The notes under the pieces: model-generated
The model's database searches: none
What the model saw: only the letters and a program-made list of their open reading frames with translations
What the model was told of the DNA's origin: nothing
Shown: positions 23,052 through 31,333 of the stretch, one piece after another
Position numbering within the stretch: position 1 is the stretch's first letter
How the letters are laid out: the number at the start of each line of letters is the position of its first letter
Origin: DASQUK01 sp046723645
GTDB lineage: Bacteria; Actinomycetota; Acidimicrobiia; Acidimicrobiales; VFJN01
Direction of reading: 5' to 3'
Assembly: GCA_046723645.1 (NCBI GenBank)
Contig: JBKOUY010000115.1
Coordinates: 1-41,427, forward strand
Length of the DNA: 41,427 bases
Made by a program: the position numbers and the translations under genes

Positions 23052-25643
23052 ATGACGGAGAAGCAGGAGGTCAGGGAGGCGATCCGGACGCCGGACCAGC
23101 GTCTGCGTGTCTTCGTGAGCTCCACGTTGGTCGAGCTCGCAGACGAGCGTGCCGTGGTGGCACGCGCCATCTCCGCGCTCGGGCTGACGCCCGTGCTGTT
23201 CGAGCTCGGGGCCCGCCCACACCCACCTCGCGAGCTGTACCGCGCCTACTTGGCGCAGTCGGACATCTTCATCGGCCTGTACTGGCAGCGGTACGGCTGG
23301 ATCGGTCCCGACATGGAGATTTCCGGCCTGGAGGACGAGTTCCGGCTCTCCGGATCCATCCCGCGGCTGCTGTACGTCAAGACTCCGGCGCCCGAGCGGG
23401 AGCCCGGGCTCGCGGCGATGATCGGGGAGCTCCAGACCGAGGGGACCGAGTCCTACCGGTCGTTCCGAACCCCACGGGAGCTCGGACGTCTGGTCAGGGA
23501 CGACCTCGCTCTGCTCCTGAGCGAGGCGTTCACGCGGCCAGGAACCCGGGCCGATCGCGCCGCACCGGCTCCCTCCGAGGGCGACGGGCGCGCTCCGCGG
23601 TCGCTGCCGGTGACGTCGACGTCGTTGATCGGACGCGAGCGCGAGGTGGCCGAGGTCTCCGAGCTGCTGCAGTCGCCCGAGGTGCGCCTGGTCACCCTCA
23701 CCGGCCCTGGCGGCGTTGGCAAGACGCGGCTCGCCATAGCGGTCGGCGAGCGACTCGACGACCGCTTCCCGAAAGGAACGGCCTTCGTGTCGCTCGCTGC
23801 GATCGACACACCCGAGCTGGTCCTGCCCCGCATCGCGGCTGCGGTGGCTGCGCCCATGGTGGGCGAGCGGCCGGCGCTCGATGTCCTCATCGACCACTTC
23901 GCAGACGATCCGGCGCTGCTTGTGCTGGACAACCTGGAACAGATCGCGGGTGTCGCGCCCTCGCTTGATCAGCTCCTGGCTCGCTGTCCCGGCGTCGAGA
24001 TCCTCGCGACGAGCCGCACGGTGCTTCGCCTCCGGGCGGAGCGCGAGTACCCGGTCGACCCGCTCACCGTGCCCGGGTTCCCGGAACCTCCGCCGATCGG
24101 CGAGTTGGCGTCCCTGCCGGCGGTGCAGCTCTTCGTCGATCGGGCGCAGGCGGTCCGCCACAACTTCGCCCTGACCGAGGACAACGTCGGCGCCATCGTG
24201 GAGATCTGCCGGCTCGTCGACGGTCTCCCGCTGGCCATCGAGCTGGCCGCCGCCCGCACCCGACTGCTGCAGCCGGCTGCGTTGCTCGTGCGACTGGAGC
24301 GGAGCCTCGACGCATTGGGCACCGGCTCGGTCGACCTCCCGGAACGGCAACGAACGCTGCGTGCGACCGTCGAATGGAGCTTCGGGCTGCTCGACGAGGC
24401 CGAGCAACAGATGCTGGCCAGGTTGTCGGTCTTCGTCGACGGATGGACGGTCGAAGCGGCCGTCGACGTCGCCAACCTGACCGAGGACCGGACCCTCGAT
24501 CTACTCGACACGCTCGCAGGGCACAGCCTCATCGCCGTCGACGCCATAGATCCCGAGCCGAGGTTCCGCATGTTGGCCGCCGTGCGGGACTTCGCCCTCG
24601 AGCGCCTCGCCGACAGCGGGGAGGCCGCCGACGTCGAGCGGCGGCACGCCGAGCACTTCCGTGCGTTCGTGGCCGGCGCCGACTGGCCCGCAGAAGGCCA
24701 GGCCGAATGGGCCGAGCGCGTGCGCGCGGACGAGGAGAACATTCGGGTCGCGGTCCGGTGGTTCCTCGCGCACGACGTCGCACCACTCCCGCACATATTC
24801 CGCATCCTGTGGCTGTTCTGGCAGATGCGGGGACGCATGCCCGAGGGCCGTGCCTGGATCAACGAGGTGCAGGACAGAGCCGACAGCTTGGACGACCGCG
24901 CCCGCGCCGAGCTGCTGTTCGCCTCCGCTGTCACGGCCGTTGAGGTCGGCGATGACGAGAGCGCCCTGGCCGCCGTCGACGGGCTCGAGGGTCTCGTGGG
25001 GCACATCGAGGACCCGTACCTCAAGAGCGCCGCGCAACTGGCGAACTCCTGGATCCTGCCGATCGTCGACGACTTCGACGGCGCGCTTCGTGCCGCTTCG
25101 ACGGCGCTCGATGGCTTCCGTCAGCAGAACGACCCGTTCGTGGCGTTCGCAGCGCTGACCGTCGGCATGGTGGAGATGGCGCTCGGCAACGACGATGCCG
25201 CCCGTGGACACCTCACCATGGTCGAGGAGCTCGGCGGCCGGTTCGACAACGTCTGGCTCCGCTCCAGCGCACGCGCCCAGCTCGCGTCGCTCGAGGTGCG
25301 GGCTGGTCGGCTCGACGAGGCGCGGTCGCTGCTCGTGCGGTCGGTGGACGCACGCGACGACGCCGAGCTGAGCACCTTGACCGTGAGCTTTTCGCTCGTC
25401 ATTGCCGCCCAGCTCGCACTGGCCGACGGCGACCCGCGGCGGGCGGCGGTGGCTCTCGGCGCGGCCGATGGGCGGCGCCGTCGTGCGGGGCTGAAGGCAT
25501 GGCCGTCGACGCGGCGTCGCGAGGCCGAACTGGTCGCCCGGGTTGCGGAGGCGGCCGACTCCTGGGACTTCGATGAGGCGCGTGCCGCCGGCGCCAAGCT
25601 CAGCCACCGCGAAGCCGTCGGCTTCGTCCGCGGTGGCGCCTGA
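23052..25643 (+). CDS. DUF4062-STAND ATPase-TPR protein
   Basis: 863 aa multidomain protein. Residues ~17-115 are DUF4062 (LRVFVSSTLVELADERAVV ... DIFIGLYWQRYGWI). Residues ~190-480 form an NB-ARC/STAND NTPase: Walker A GPGGVGKT (218-225), Walker B LLVLDN (289-294), an ATSR sensor near 319-322 and GLPL (391-394). From ~590 come helical TPR-like repeats ending in a segment common at the C-termini of actinobacterial LuxR/AfsR-type STAND regulators; no DNA-binding domain was found. It is either a signal-responsive regulator or a STAND-type immune sensor with DUF4062 as effector; neither is proven. The ATG at 23052 follows GGAGGGAG; upstream frame is non-coding. Confidence 0.85.
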   Translation: MTEKQEVREAIRTPDQRLRVFVSSTLVELADERAVVARAISALGLTPVLFELGARPHPPRELYRAYLAQSDIFIGLYWQRYGWIGPDMEISGLEDEFRLSGSIPRLLYVKTPAPEREPGLAAMIGELQTEGTESYRSFRTPRELGRLVRDDLALLLSEAFTRPGTRADRAAPAPSEGDGRAPRSLPVTSTSLIGREREVAEVSELLQSPEVRLVTLTGPGGVGKTRLAIAVGERLDDRFPKGTAFVSLAAIDTPELVLPRIAAAVAAPMVGERPALDVLIDHFADDPALLVLDNLEQIAGVAPSLDQLLARCPGVEILATSRTVLRLRAEREYPVDPLTVPGFPEPPPIGELASLPAVQLFVDRAQAVRHNFALTEDNVGAIVEICRLVDGLPLAIELAAARTRLLQPAALLVRLERSLDALGTGSVDLPERQRTLRATVEWSFGLLDEAEQQMLARLSVFVDGWTVEAAVDVANLTEDRTLDLLDTLAGHSLIAVDAIDPEPRFRMLAAVRDFALERLADSGEAADVERRHAEHFRAFVAGADWPAEGQAEWAERVRADEENIRVAVRWFLAHDVAPLPHIFRILWLFWQMRGRMPEGRAWINEVQDRADSLDDRARAELLFASAVTAVEVGDDESALAAVDGLEGLVGHIEDPYLKSAAQLANSWILPIVDDFDGALRAASTALDGFRQQNDPFVAFAALTVGMVEMALGNDDAARGHLTMVEELGGRFDNVWLRSSARAQLASLEVRAGRLDEARSLLVRSVDARDDAELSTLTVSFSLVIAAQLALADGDPRRAAVALGAADGRRRRAGLKAWPSTRRREAELVARVAEAADSWDFDEARAAGAKLSHREAVGFVRGGA

Positions 25644-25716
25644 GCACGACCGCGGCGAAGCGCGGCGGGCGTTACCGGCTAATGAACCAGCCCCTCGCGT
25701 TGGTCACAATGGCTAG

Positions 25717-26223
25717 ATGAGCGAGGTGATCCTGCGGCCGATTCAGGAAGCCGACCTGGACGAGCTGAGCCGGTACTCGACCGACCCTGAGGCGGCTGGC
25801 GTGTTCGAGTGGACGGGCTTCAACGACCCCAAGGCGATGCGGCGACGCTGGGAGGAAGACGGCTGGCTCGGTGCGGAGCGCGGGCGTCTGGCGGTGATGA
25901 GCGCCGACTCGCTCGCCGGGGATGTGAGCTACAGGGACCGGTCGCCGGGGGCGATCAAGGGGGCGATCTACGAGATTGGAATCGCTCTGTTCCCCGCGTA
26001 CCGCGGCCAAGGGGTGGGGACGGTCGCTCAAGGCCTGCTGGTTCGGTACCTGTTCGACACCATGCCGGTGCACCGGATCGAGGCGTATACCGAGGTCGAG
26101 AACATCGCCGAGCAGCGGGCGCTGGAGAAGGCTGGGTTCGAGCGTGAGGGTGTCCTGCGGGGGACCATATTCCGGGCTGGGAAGTGGCGCGACCACGTCG
26201 TTTACGCGCTGCTCCGAGACTGA
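25717..26223 (+). CDS. RimJ/RimL-type GNAT acetyltransferase
   Basis: 168 aa. It has the Acetyltransf_3 arrangement of ribosomal-protein N-acetyltransferases: ILRPIQEADLDEL at the N-terminus, IALFPAYRGQGVGTVAQGLLV as the acetyl-CoA loop, and VENIAEQRALEKAGFEREG with the conserved Asn and aromatic turn. Substrate not predictable; relatives acetylate protein N-termini or small molecules. The ATG at 25717 is the natural start; no good ribosome site precedes it. Confidence 0.85.
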   Translation: MSEVILRPIQEADLDELSRYSTDPEAAGVFEWTGFNDPKAMRRRWEEDGWLGAERGRLAVMSADSLAGDVSYRDRSPGAIKGAIYEIGIALFPAYRGQGVGTVAQGLLVRYLFDTMPVHRIEAYTEVENIAEQRALEKAGFEREGVLRGTIFRAGKWRDHVVYALLRD

Positions 26224-26309
26224 CGGACGGCCTCGAGACGACGGACCTATCCCCGCAGCTCCTTAGCCTCGACGCTTTCGTTCAGTCGACGCCTTCGGCC
26301 AGTTGCAGC

Positions 26310-27002
26310 TCAAGTTGCCGCAGCGACGCTGGGATCGCGCTTGATGTGGGCGAACATGCTGCGCGCGTTCCAGGTCGGGAAGGCCCGGACCAGCCATGAC
26401 GGGCCGTCGAGCCGGATGCGCGAGTCGCGGGTTGCCTCGGCCCAGGTGAGCTGGCCGGCGTGCCACTTCACGAAGGCTTCGGCGTCGGCCGTGATGTACA
26501 GGTCTTCGTCCAGACCGGCGTACGTCTTGCAGATCTCGGTCTCGCCGTGCTCGAGCAGCAGCCAGTACCGCTCGTGGGGCCGGAATCCGGTGAAGTCGAA
26601 CCGGATGACGACGCGCTGGCGCGGGAGTAGGTCCCGGCGGAGCGCGTTGCACATCGACCACAGCGCCACGAACGGATCGAGGTTCGCGGGGGCGATCTCG
26701 AGCCAGCGGGCGCCCCACTCGCCGAGCGTCTCGCAGACCTTGAACAGATCGTGGCCCGATCTCGTGAGCTGGTAGCGGTGCCCGCGCCCGTGGGGTTTGG
26801 GTGCCGATTCGACGACGCCGAGTCGTTCGAGCTGCTCGAGCCGCTGCGTCAGCAGGGTACGGGAGAGCCCGGGCGCGCCCGCGAGGATCTCGCCGAAGGT
26901 CTCACAGCCCAGATGCAGGTTGCGGACGATCAGCGGCGTCCAGCGCTCGGCGAAGATCTCCGCGCCACGGGCGATCGGGCAGTACTGGCCATACGTCCGC
27001 AT
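26310..27002 (-). CDS. HxlR-family winged-helix regulator with SCP2-like C-terminal domain
   Basis: 230 aa. Residues ~1-100 form an HxlR-type winged helix: CPIARGAEIFAERWTPLIVR, LSRTLLTQRLEQLERLGVVE and the HGRGHRYQLT wing. Residues ~110-220 resemble an SCP2/sterol-carrier-like ligand pocket, a fusion seen in actinobacterial regulators. It diverges from an FAD-linked oxidase gene and probably controls it and itself through repeats in the 125-base gap. The ATG at 27002 is chosen because the family motif starts within a few residues; the open frame continues upstream without similarity. Confidence 0.85.
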   Translation of the reverse strand: MRTYGQYCPIARGAEIFAERWTPLIVRNLHLGCETFGEILAGAPGLSRTLLTQRLEQLERLGVVESAPKPHGRGHRYQLTRSGHDLFKVCETLGEWGARWLEIAPANLDPFVALWSMCNALRRDLLPRQRVVIRFDFTGFRPHERYWLLLEHGETEICKTYAGLDEDLYITADAEAFVKWHAGQLTWAEATRDSRIRLDGPSWLVRAFPTWNARSMFAHIKRDPSVAAAT

Positions 27003-27034
27003 GAGCGCAGTGTCCCGCGCGTCCCGACCACCGT

Positions 27035-27076
27035 GAAGTCCAGATTCCTTACATCGAAGTCCAGATGGCTGACTTC
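27035..27076. promoter_or_regulatory. candidate HxlR operator repeats
   Basis: GAAGTCCAGAT occurs twice as an exact direct repeat, at 27035-27045 and 27056-27066, offset by 21 bases (two helical turns). The second copy also forms an inverted repeat GAAGTC-N9-GACTTC (27056-27061 with 27071-27076). They lie between the divergent regulator and oxidase genes. Confidence 0.55.
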
Positions 27077-27127
27077 TCCTCGGTGCCCCCCGATGTTGCG
27101 ATGAGCCCATCGACCACAGGAGGAGAG

Positions 27128-28525
27128 ATGACCGCACCAACCACGATGCAGATCCCCGGGTTCCGGGGCGATCTCGTCGCCCCGGACCACCCGGATTACG
27201 ACGACGCCCGGGCCGTCTGGAACGGCACCGTCGATCGGAGCCCCCGACTGATCGCCCGCTGCCGCGGCACCGCCGACGTGGCCGCAGCCGTGCGCTTCGC
27301 CCGCGGCCGCGACCTCGAGATCGCCGTGCGGGGTGGGGGCCACAACGTGGCCGGCACCGCAGTGTGCGACGACGGGATGGTGATCGACCTCTCCGCCATG
27401 CGCGCCGTCTCGGTCGACCCCGTCGAGCGCATCGCACATGTTCAGGGTGGCGCGCTGTGGGGCGACGTCGACCATGAGACACAGGCACACGGGCTGGCCA
27501 CAACGGGCGGCATCGTGAGCCATACCGGCGTCGGCGGCGTCAGCCTGGGCGGCGGCATCGGCTGGCTCATGCGGAAGCACGGGCTCACCGTCGACAACGT
27601 CGTGGATGCCGAGGTGGTCACCGCCGAGGGCGAGATCATTCGGGCGTCGGCGGACGATCACCCGGACCTGTTCTGGGCCCTGCGGGGCGGCGGCGGGAAC
27701 TTCGGGGTCGTCAGCTCGTTCCGGTTCGCGCTGCACCCCGTCGGTCCCACCGTCATGGCCGGACCGGTCTTCTGGGCTGCCGAGGACACCTCTGATGTCC
27801 TGCGCTTCTACCGGGAGCTCGTCACCGACGCACCCGACGAGCTCGGCACCATCGTCCGGCTCGGCACGATCCCGCCGTTGCGAGGTGTCAGCGAGGACCT
27901 GCGCTTCCGGCCGACCATCGCCGTCGTCAGCTGCTACGCAGGGCCCGCCGAGGACGGTGAGCGCGCCGTCCGTGCGCTCCGTGAGTTCGGAACGCCGCTC
28001 GTGGACCTCGTCGGACCCACCCTCTACGTCGACCACCAGAGCGGCATCGACGACACCGTCCCGCACGGCTGGCACTACTACTGGAAGGCCACCGATCTCA
28101 CCGCGCTGTCCGACGAGGTCATCGAGATCGTCTCCGAGTGCGCCTACGGCGCCACCTCACCGAGGTCGTACGCGGCGATGTTCCACCTGGGTGGCGCCGT
28201 CGCCCGCACCCCGCGCGATGCCACGGCGCATCCCGGTCGAGACGTGGGCCACAGGATCAGTATCGACGCGGTCTGGCTCCCCGAGCAGGACGACTCGGTC
28301 GGCACCGCCGAGACGGCGTGGGCGCGGAGGTTCCTCGACGCCCTAGAACCCCACCGCGCCGGCGTCTATGTGAACTTCCTCGATTCCGACGACGACCTGG
28401 CCCGGGTGCGCGAGGCGTACGGCGACGACACCTACCGGAGGCTCGCCGAAGTCAAGGCGAAGTACGACCCCGAGAACGTGTTCCACAACAACAAGAACAT
28501 CCCGCCCGGCAGGCTGGCCCGCTGA
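27128..28525 (+). CDS. FAD-linked oxidase (berberine bridge enzyme-like)
   Basis: 465 aa flavoenzyme of the VAO/PCMH family. The FAD-binding region spans residues ~35-215 with H72 in RGGGHNVAG, the predicted covalent flavin attachment site, and VGGVSLGGGIGWL. The second attachment Cys of bicovalent members appears replaced by Thr (VSHTGVGG), so attachment through His alone is expected. The C-terminal BBE motif is KYDPENVFHNNKNIPP. Likely oxidises an alcohol or sugar-like substrate with oxygen or another acceptor. The ATG at 27128 follows a perfect AGGAGG by 4 bases; an upstream in-frame ATG (27065) overlaps the putative operator. Confidence 0.88.
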   Translation: MTAPTTMQIPGFRGDLVAPDHPDYDDARAVWNGTVDRSPRLIARCRGTADVAAAVRFARGRDLEIAVRGGGHNVAGTAVCDDGMVIDLSAMRAVSVDPVERIAHVQGGALWGDVDHETQAHGLATTGGIVSHTGVGGVSLGGGIGWLMRKHGLTVDNVVDAEVVTAEGEIIRASADDHPDLFWALRGGGGNFGVVSSFRFALHPVGPTVMAGPVFWAAEDTSDVLRFYRELVTDAPDELGTIVRLGTIPPLRGVSEDLRFRPTIAVVSCYAGPAEDGERAVRALREFGTPLVDLVGPTLYVDHQSGIDDTVPHGWHYYWKATDLTALSDEVIEIVSECAYGATSPRSYAAMFHLGGAVARTPRDATAHPGRDVGHRISIDAVWLPEQDDSVGTAETAWARRFLDALEPHRAGVYVNFLDSDDDLARVREAYGDDTYRRLAEVKAKYDPENVFHNNKNIPPGRLAR

Positions 28526-28603
28526 GCACAGCAGCCGGGGGCGCCCTGCCCGGGTGTTCGGTGTGCGCTGCGGAGGCGATGACGAAGCTCGGCGGGCCGA
28601 TGC

Positions 28604-28790
28604 CTACGCCTCCTTGGCCGCCTCGACCTCGAGCTCGAGCCGAACCTTCTTGCCGATGACGACGCCGCCGTTCGAGGACCTGGTTCAAGCTGATGCCCCA
28701 CTGGTCCCGGCCGATCTGGCCGGAAGCGGAGAAGGCGATCCGACGGCCGCCGAGGCCCCCGACGGCGTGTGGTTCGGGCAAGCTGCGTGG
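28604..28790 (-). pseudogene. C-terminal remnant of a YceI-family protein, frameshifted
   Basis: On the minus strand one frame reads RIAFSASGQIGRDQWGIS, then LNQVLE, the characteristic end of the YceI lipid-binding barrel. The expected last strand, GGVVIGKKVRLELEVEA with its stop at 28604-28606, continues in another frame, consistent with an indel near the LE codons. Similarity stops before ~28790, so most of the gene is gone. Confidence 0.65.
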
Positions 28791-28846
28791 GGTGTCCGGT
28801 CGGGTCAGCAGTACGAGAGCGGGGCGATGTCTACGTGGGACGCAGC

Positions 28847-29773
28847 GTGATCGACTTCTCGGGGCAGGTCGTCATTGTCACCGGCGCGGGCCGCGGGCTG
28901 GGGCGCCTCTATGCGCTCGACTTCGCCCGGCGCGGCGCATCCGTCGTCGTCAACGACCTCGGTGGCACCATGGGTGGAGAGGGCAGCGACACCCACGTGG
29001 CCGACGACGTGGTTCAGGAGATCCGTGCCTCCGGTGGCGCCGCGGTCGCGTCTTACGAATCGGTTGCCACGGTCCAGGGTGGCAAGGCGATCGTGGGTGC
29101 TGCGATCGATGAGTTCGGACGCCTCGACGCGGTCGTCAACAACGCGGGCATCTTCCATACCCAGCGGTTCGAAGACCTGACGGCTGACAACTGGAGTCGG
29201 ATGCTCCGCGTGCACCTCGACGGCGCGTTTCACGTCAGCCAACCGGCGTATCGCGAGATGAAGCGCCGCGGGCATGGCCGGTTCGTGTTCATCGCATCTT
29301 CTGCCGGCCTGTTCGGCCAACCCCGCTCAGCCCACTACGCCGCGGCGAAGGCCGGGATGATGGGCCTCGCCAACGTCATCGCGATCGAAGGCGCCGAGCA
29401 CGGCATCATCGCCAACTGTGTTCTTCCCTTCGGCTACTCCCGGATGGTCTTCGAGACCATCGGAAGCCGCGACGACGTCGAGCCCGATTCCGGCTTTTTC
29501 CACGCCATCGAACCCGAACTCGTCGTACCCATCGTCGTGTACCTCGCGAGCCGCGGCTGTGAGGTCACACACCACAACATTTCGGCCTGTGCCGGGCGTT
29601 TCGCACGCGTGTTCGTCGGGCTGGGCGATGGATGGGTGGCCGATCACGGCAATCCAACGGCGGAGGACATCGCCAGGCGCCTCAGCGATGTGACGACCGC
29701 GGAGCCGTACACCATTCCAACCTCGATCAGCGACGAGATCGCCAGGGTCTGCGCCCAACTCGGGATCGGCTAG
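28847..29773 (+). CDS. short-chain dehydrogenase/reductase (17-beta-HSD4-like)
   Basis: 308 aa NAD(P)-dependent oxidoreductase. The cofactor loop is TGAGRGLG at residues ~11-18, NNAG is present, and the catalytic Y164-x3-K168 (YAAAK) follows SSAGLFG. The longer C-terminal tail (GRFARVFVGLGDGWVAD ... NPTAEDIARRL) matches SDRs similar to the dehydrogenase domain of peroxisomal multifunctional enzyme, often acting on 3-hydroxyacyl-CoA or steroid-like substrates. The GTG at 28847 is taken as start; a GTG at 28835 is possible. Ribosome site is weak. Confidence 0.87.
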   Translation: MIDFSGQVVIVTGAGRGLGRLYALDFARRGASVVVNDLGGTMGGEGSDTHVADDVVQEIRASGGAAVASYESVATVQGGKAIVGAAIDEFGRLDAVVNNAGIFHTQRFEDLTADNWSRMLRVHLDGAFHVSQPAYREMKRRGHGRFVFIASSAGLFGQPRSAHYAAAKAGMMGLANVIAIEGAEHGIIANCVLPFGYSRMVFETIGSRDDVEPDSGFFHAIEPELVVPIVVYLASRGCEVTHHNISACAGRFARVFVGLGDGWVADHGNPTAEDIARRLSDVTTAEPYTIPTSISDEIARVCAQLGIG

Positions 29774-29780
29774 AACCACG

Positions 29781-29997
29781 TCACGGGACCCAGTCACCGC
29801 CGTCCCGACTCCAGGCGATGCGGAGCCGCTCATCGACGGTGACGCCGACACCGCGACGGAGTTCGTCCTCGTCGACCTTTTCAAGTTCCCGAACGTGGGG
29901 ACATCACGCTCGGCGGCGCCTGACCTCGGTACTCGTTCCTAGGACTCTCGTCGAACGACTTGACGCGGAGGCTGGGCAGGATGTTGACGTAAGACAC
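29781..29997 (-). pseudogene. small unknown gene broken by a one-base frameshift
   Basis: The minus strand has a textbook ribosome site, GGAGGAGATC, 3 bases before a GTG at 29997. The frame reads VSYVNILPSLRVKSFDESP and stops after 38 codons at 29881-29883. Removing one C from the CCCC run near 29910 restores a single 71-codon frame ending RLRIAWSRDGGDWVP with a stop at 29781-29783. No family was recognised. Either a true frameshift or a homopolymer error in the assembly. Confidence 0.5.
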
Positions 29998-30076
29998 GTT
30001 GATCTCCTCCAGTTGCTCCAGATGTAGCGATGTTCGGCAGCGTCTTGACTCATCGTCTCGGCGGTGGTGCTGGCGT

Positions 30077-30634
30077 TCATCCGATGACGATCCGGTAGAT
30101 GTTCCGTAACTCGCCGTCGAGCAGCGCTCGATTCGCCAGTTCGAACCCGAGCTTGGTGGCGACACGCTGAGAGGCGCGGTTCAGTGGATCGATGATCGCG
30201 AGCAGCTCTCCTTCGAAGGTCTGCGCCGCCTTGCCGAGTAGTGCACGGCTGGCCTCGGTTGCGTAGCCAAGACCCCGTGCCAGCGCGACCAGCCGCCATC
30301 CGAACTCCAAGCGTTCCTCGCCGTGCACCTCGAGCCAGTCGACGCCGGAGTAGCCGACGATCCGGCCAGTCGCTCGCTCGATCACCGGCTGCTTCGCGAA
30401 CGAGAGCCAACGCGCGTTGCGAAGCATTCTGTCGAATCGCTCGTGCGCTGCTGGCGCCGAGAGTGACCCTCCTGCGAAGACCATGAACGAGTCGTCACGG
30501 AACAGTTCGACGAACCGTGACCGATCGTCCTCAGTGGGCGCCCGCAGCTCCAGACGCGGCGTGAGCAGGGGCGGGCCGAAGAACTGCGCGTCCGGTGTCA
30601 CTCGAGGATCATCCTCGGTCGTCGACCCGTTCAC
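30077..30634 (-). CDS. RimJ/RimL-type GNAT acetyltransferase
   Basis: 185 aa. Acetyltransf_3 features: LLTPRLELRAPTEDDRSRF at the N-terminus, EFGWRLVALARGLGYATEAS as the acetyl-CoA region and NRASQRVATKLGFELANRA at the end. It is the third GNAT in this 10-kb accessory segment and is not closely similar to the other two. Substrate unknown. It reads toward the small broken gene with ~80 bases between. Confidence 0.85.
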   Translation of the reverse strand: MNGSTTEDDPRVTPDAQFFGPPLLTPRLELRAPTEDDRSRFVELFRDDSFMVFAGGSLSAPAAHERFDRMLRNARWLSFAKQPVIERATGRIVGYSGVDWLEVHGEERLEFGWRLVALARGLGYATEASRALLGKAAQTFEGELLAIIDPLNRASQRVATKLGFELANRALLDGELRNIYRIVIG

Positions 30635-30708
30635 CCGCGGATTTGCCCCGGCCTCGGACAGGGATCCGGCTAGGCGATCGAGGCGGGTCTCTCCACCCGA
30701 TCGGTCGC

Positions 30709-30870
30709 CTACTGGAGTGCGACGAGAATGAGGATGGGGCGCGTGTCCGATGCCACTGGGCTCAGCGCCTTCCCGATGGTGGCGCCGAAGGCTTGGTTCG
30801 GATTGGTCGCACGCATCGCGTGGCCGAGCGTGGGTGAAGTTGTGAGCAGGTCGCCCGGCGCGACGGTGAC
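30709..30870 (-). pseudogene. C-terminal remnant of a tail-fibre/beta-helix-type protein
   Basis: The last ~53 codons read VAPGDLLTTSPTLGHAMRAT, then FGATIGKALSPV ... RPILILVALQ and a stop. This is the stereotyped ending of beta-helical surface or phage-tail-like proteins (PGDLL-SPTPGHAM ... GAVIGKAL ... VLVALQ). Nothing upstream continues the family; about 20 bases further the next gene's end is reached. A decayed fragment. Confidence 0.55.
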
Positions 30871-30892
30871 GAGGCGTGCTCTACGAGCAGGG

Positions 30893-31219
30893 TCAGGTCG
30901 GTCGATCCCGGCTCGTACCCGTCGAATCGGCGCCGCCGCGCGCGTAGCGTTCGAACTCGGTCTGACTGAGCTGTGCCCGCGCGGCCGCATCCTCGGCGGT
31001 CCCCACGGCGAGGCCCCGCACGATGATGTACACGAGCGACCCGATCAACGGGAAGAGGATCAGCCCCACCAACCAGCCCGCCTTGGCCCATCCCGACAGC
31101 TCGCGGGTGCGGAACAGGTCCCTCACGACGACGATGAACAACCAGACGAACGCCGCCAGCATGAAAAGGAAGAACGTCGTCCAGATCAGCTGGCCTACGC
31201 TGACGTCGGCAACGACCAT
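30893..31219 (-). CDS. PLDc_N-domain small membrane protein
   Basis: 108 aa with two transmembrane helices (residues ~10-35 and ~48-70) around the conserved RDLFRTRELSGWAKAGWLVG loop, the PLDc_N (cardiolipin-synthase N-terminal-like) motif. There is no phospholipase domain. The C-terminal ~35 residues include a SHOCT-like QLSQTEFERYA segment. Function of such small proteins is unknown. The ATG at 31219 is fixed by a perfect AGGAGG 5 bases upstream. Confidence 0.85.
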   Translation of the reverse strand: MVVADVSVGQLIWTTFFLFMLAAFVWLFIVVVRDLFRTRELSGWAKAGWLVGLILFPLIGSLVYIIVRGLAVGTAEDAAARAQLSQTEFERYARGGADSTGTSRDRPT

Positions 31220-31333
31220 GGTGTCCTCCTCTGGCACGGTTCCGTGTCTCTGGAGTCGAACTCGACCTGTTCACCGTCGCAAAAGCTCCACCCGGTTGGG
31301 GTGAGCTCGGGCCACGAACCCGGACCTGACGAT

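Noticed and set aside
28526..28560. Rho-independent terminator after the FAD oxidase (CCGGG ... CCCGG)
   Set aside because: Stem is short, the loop is 9 bases and no T-run follows; too weak to call.
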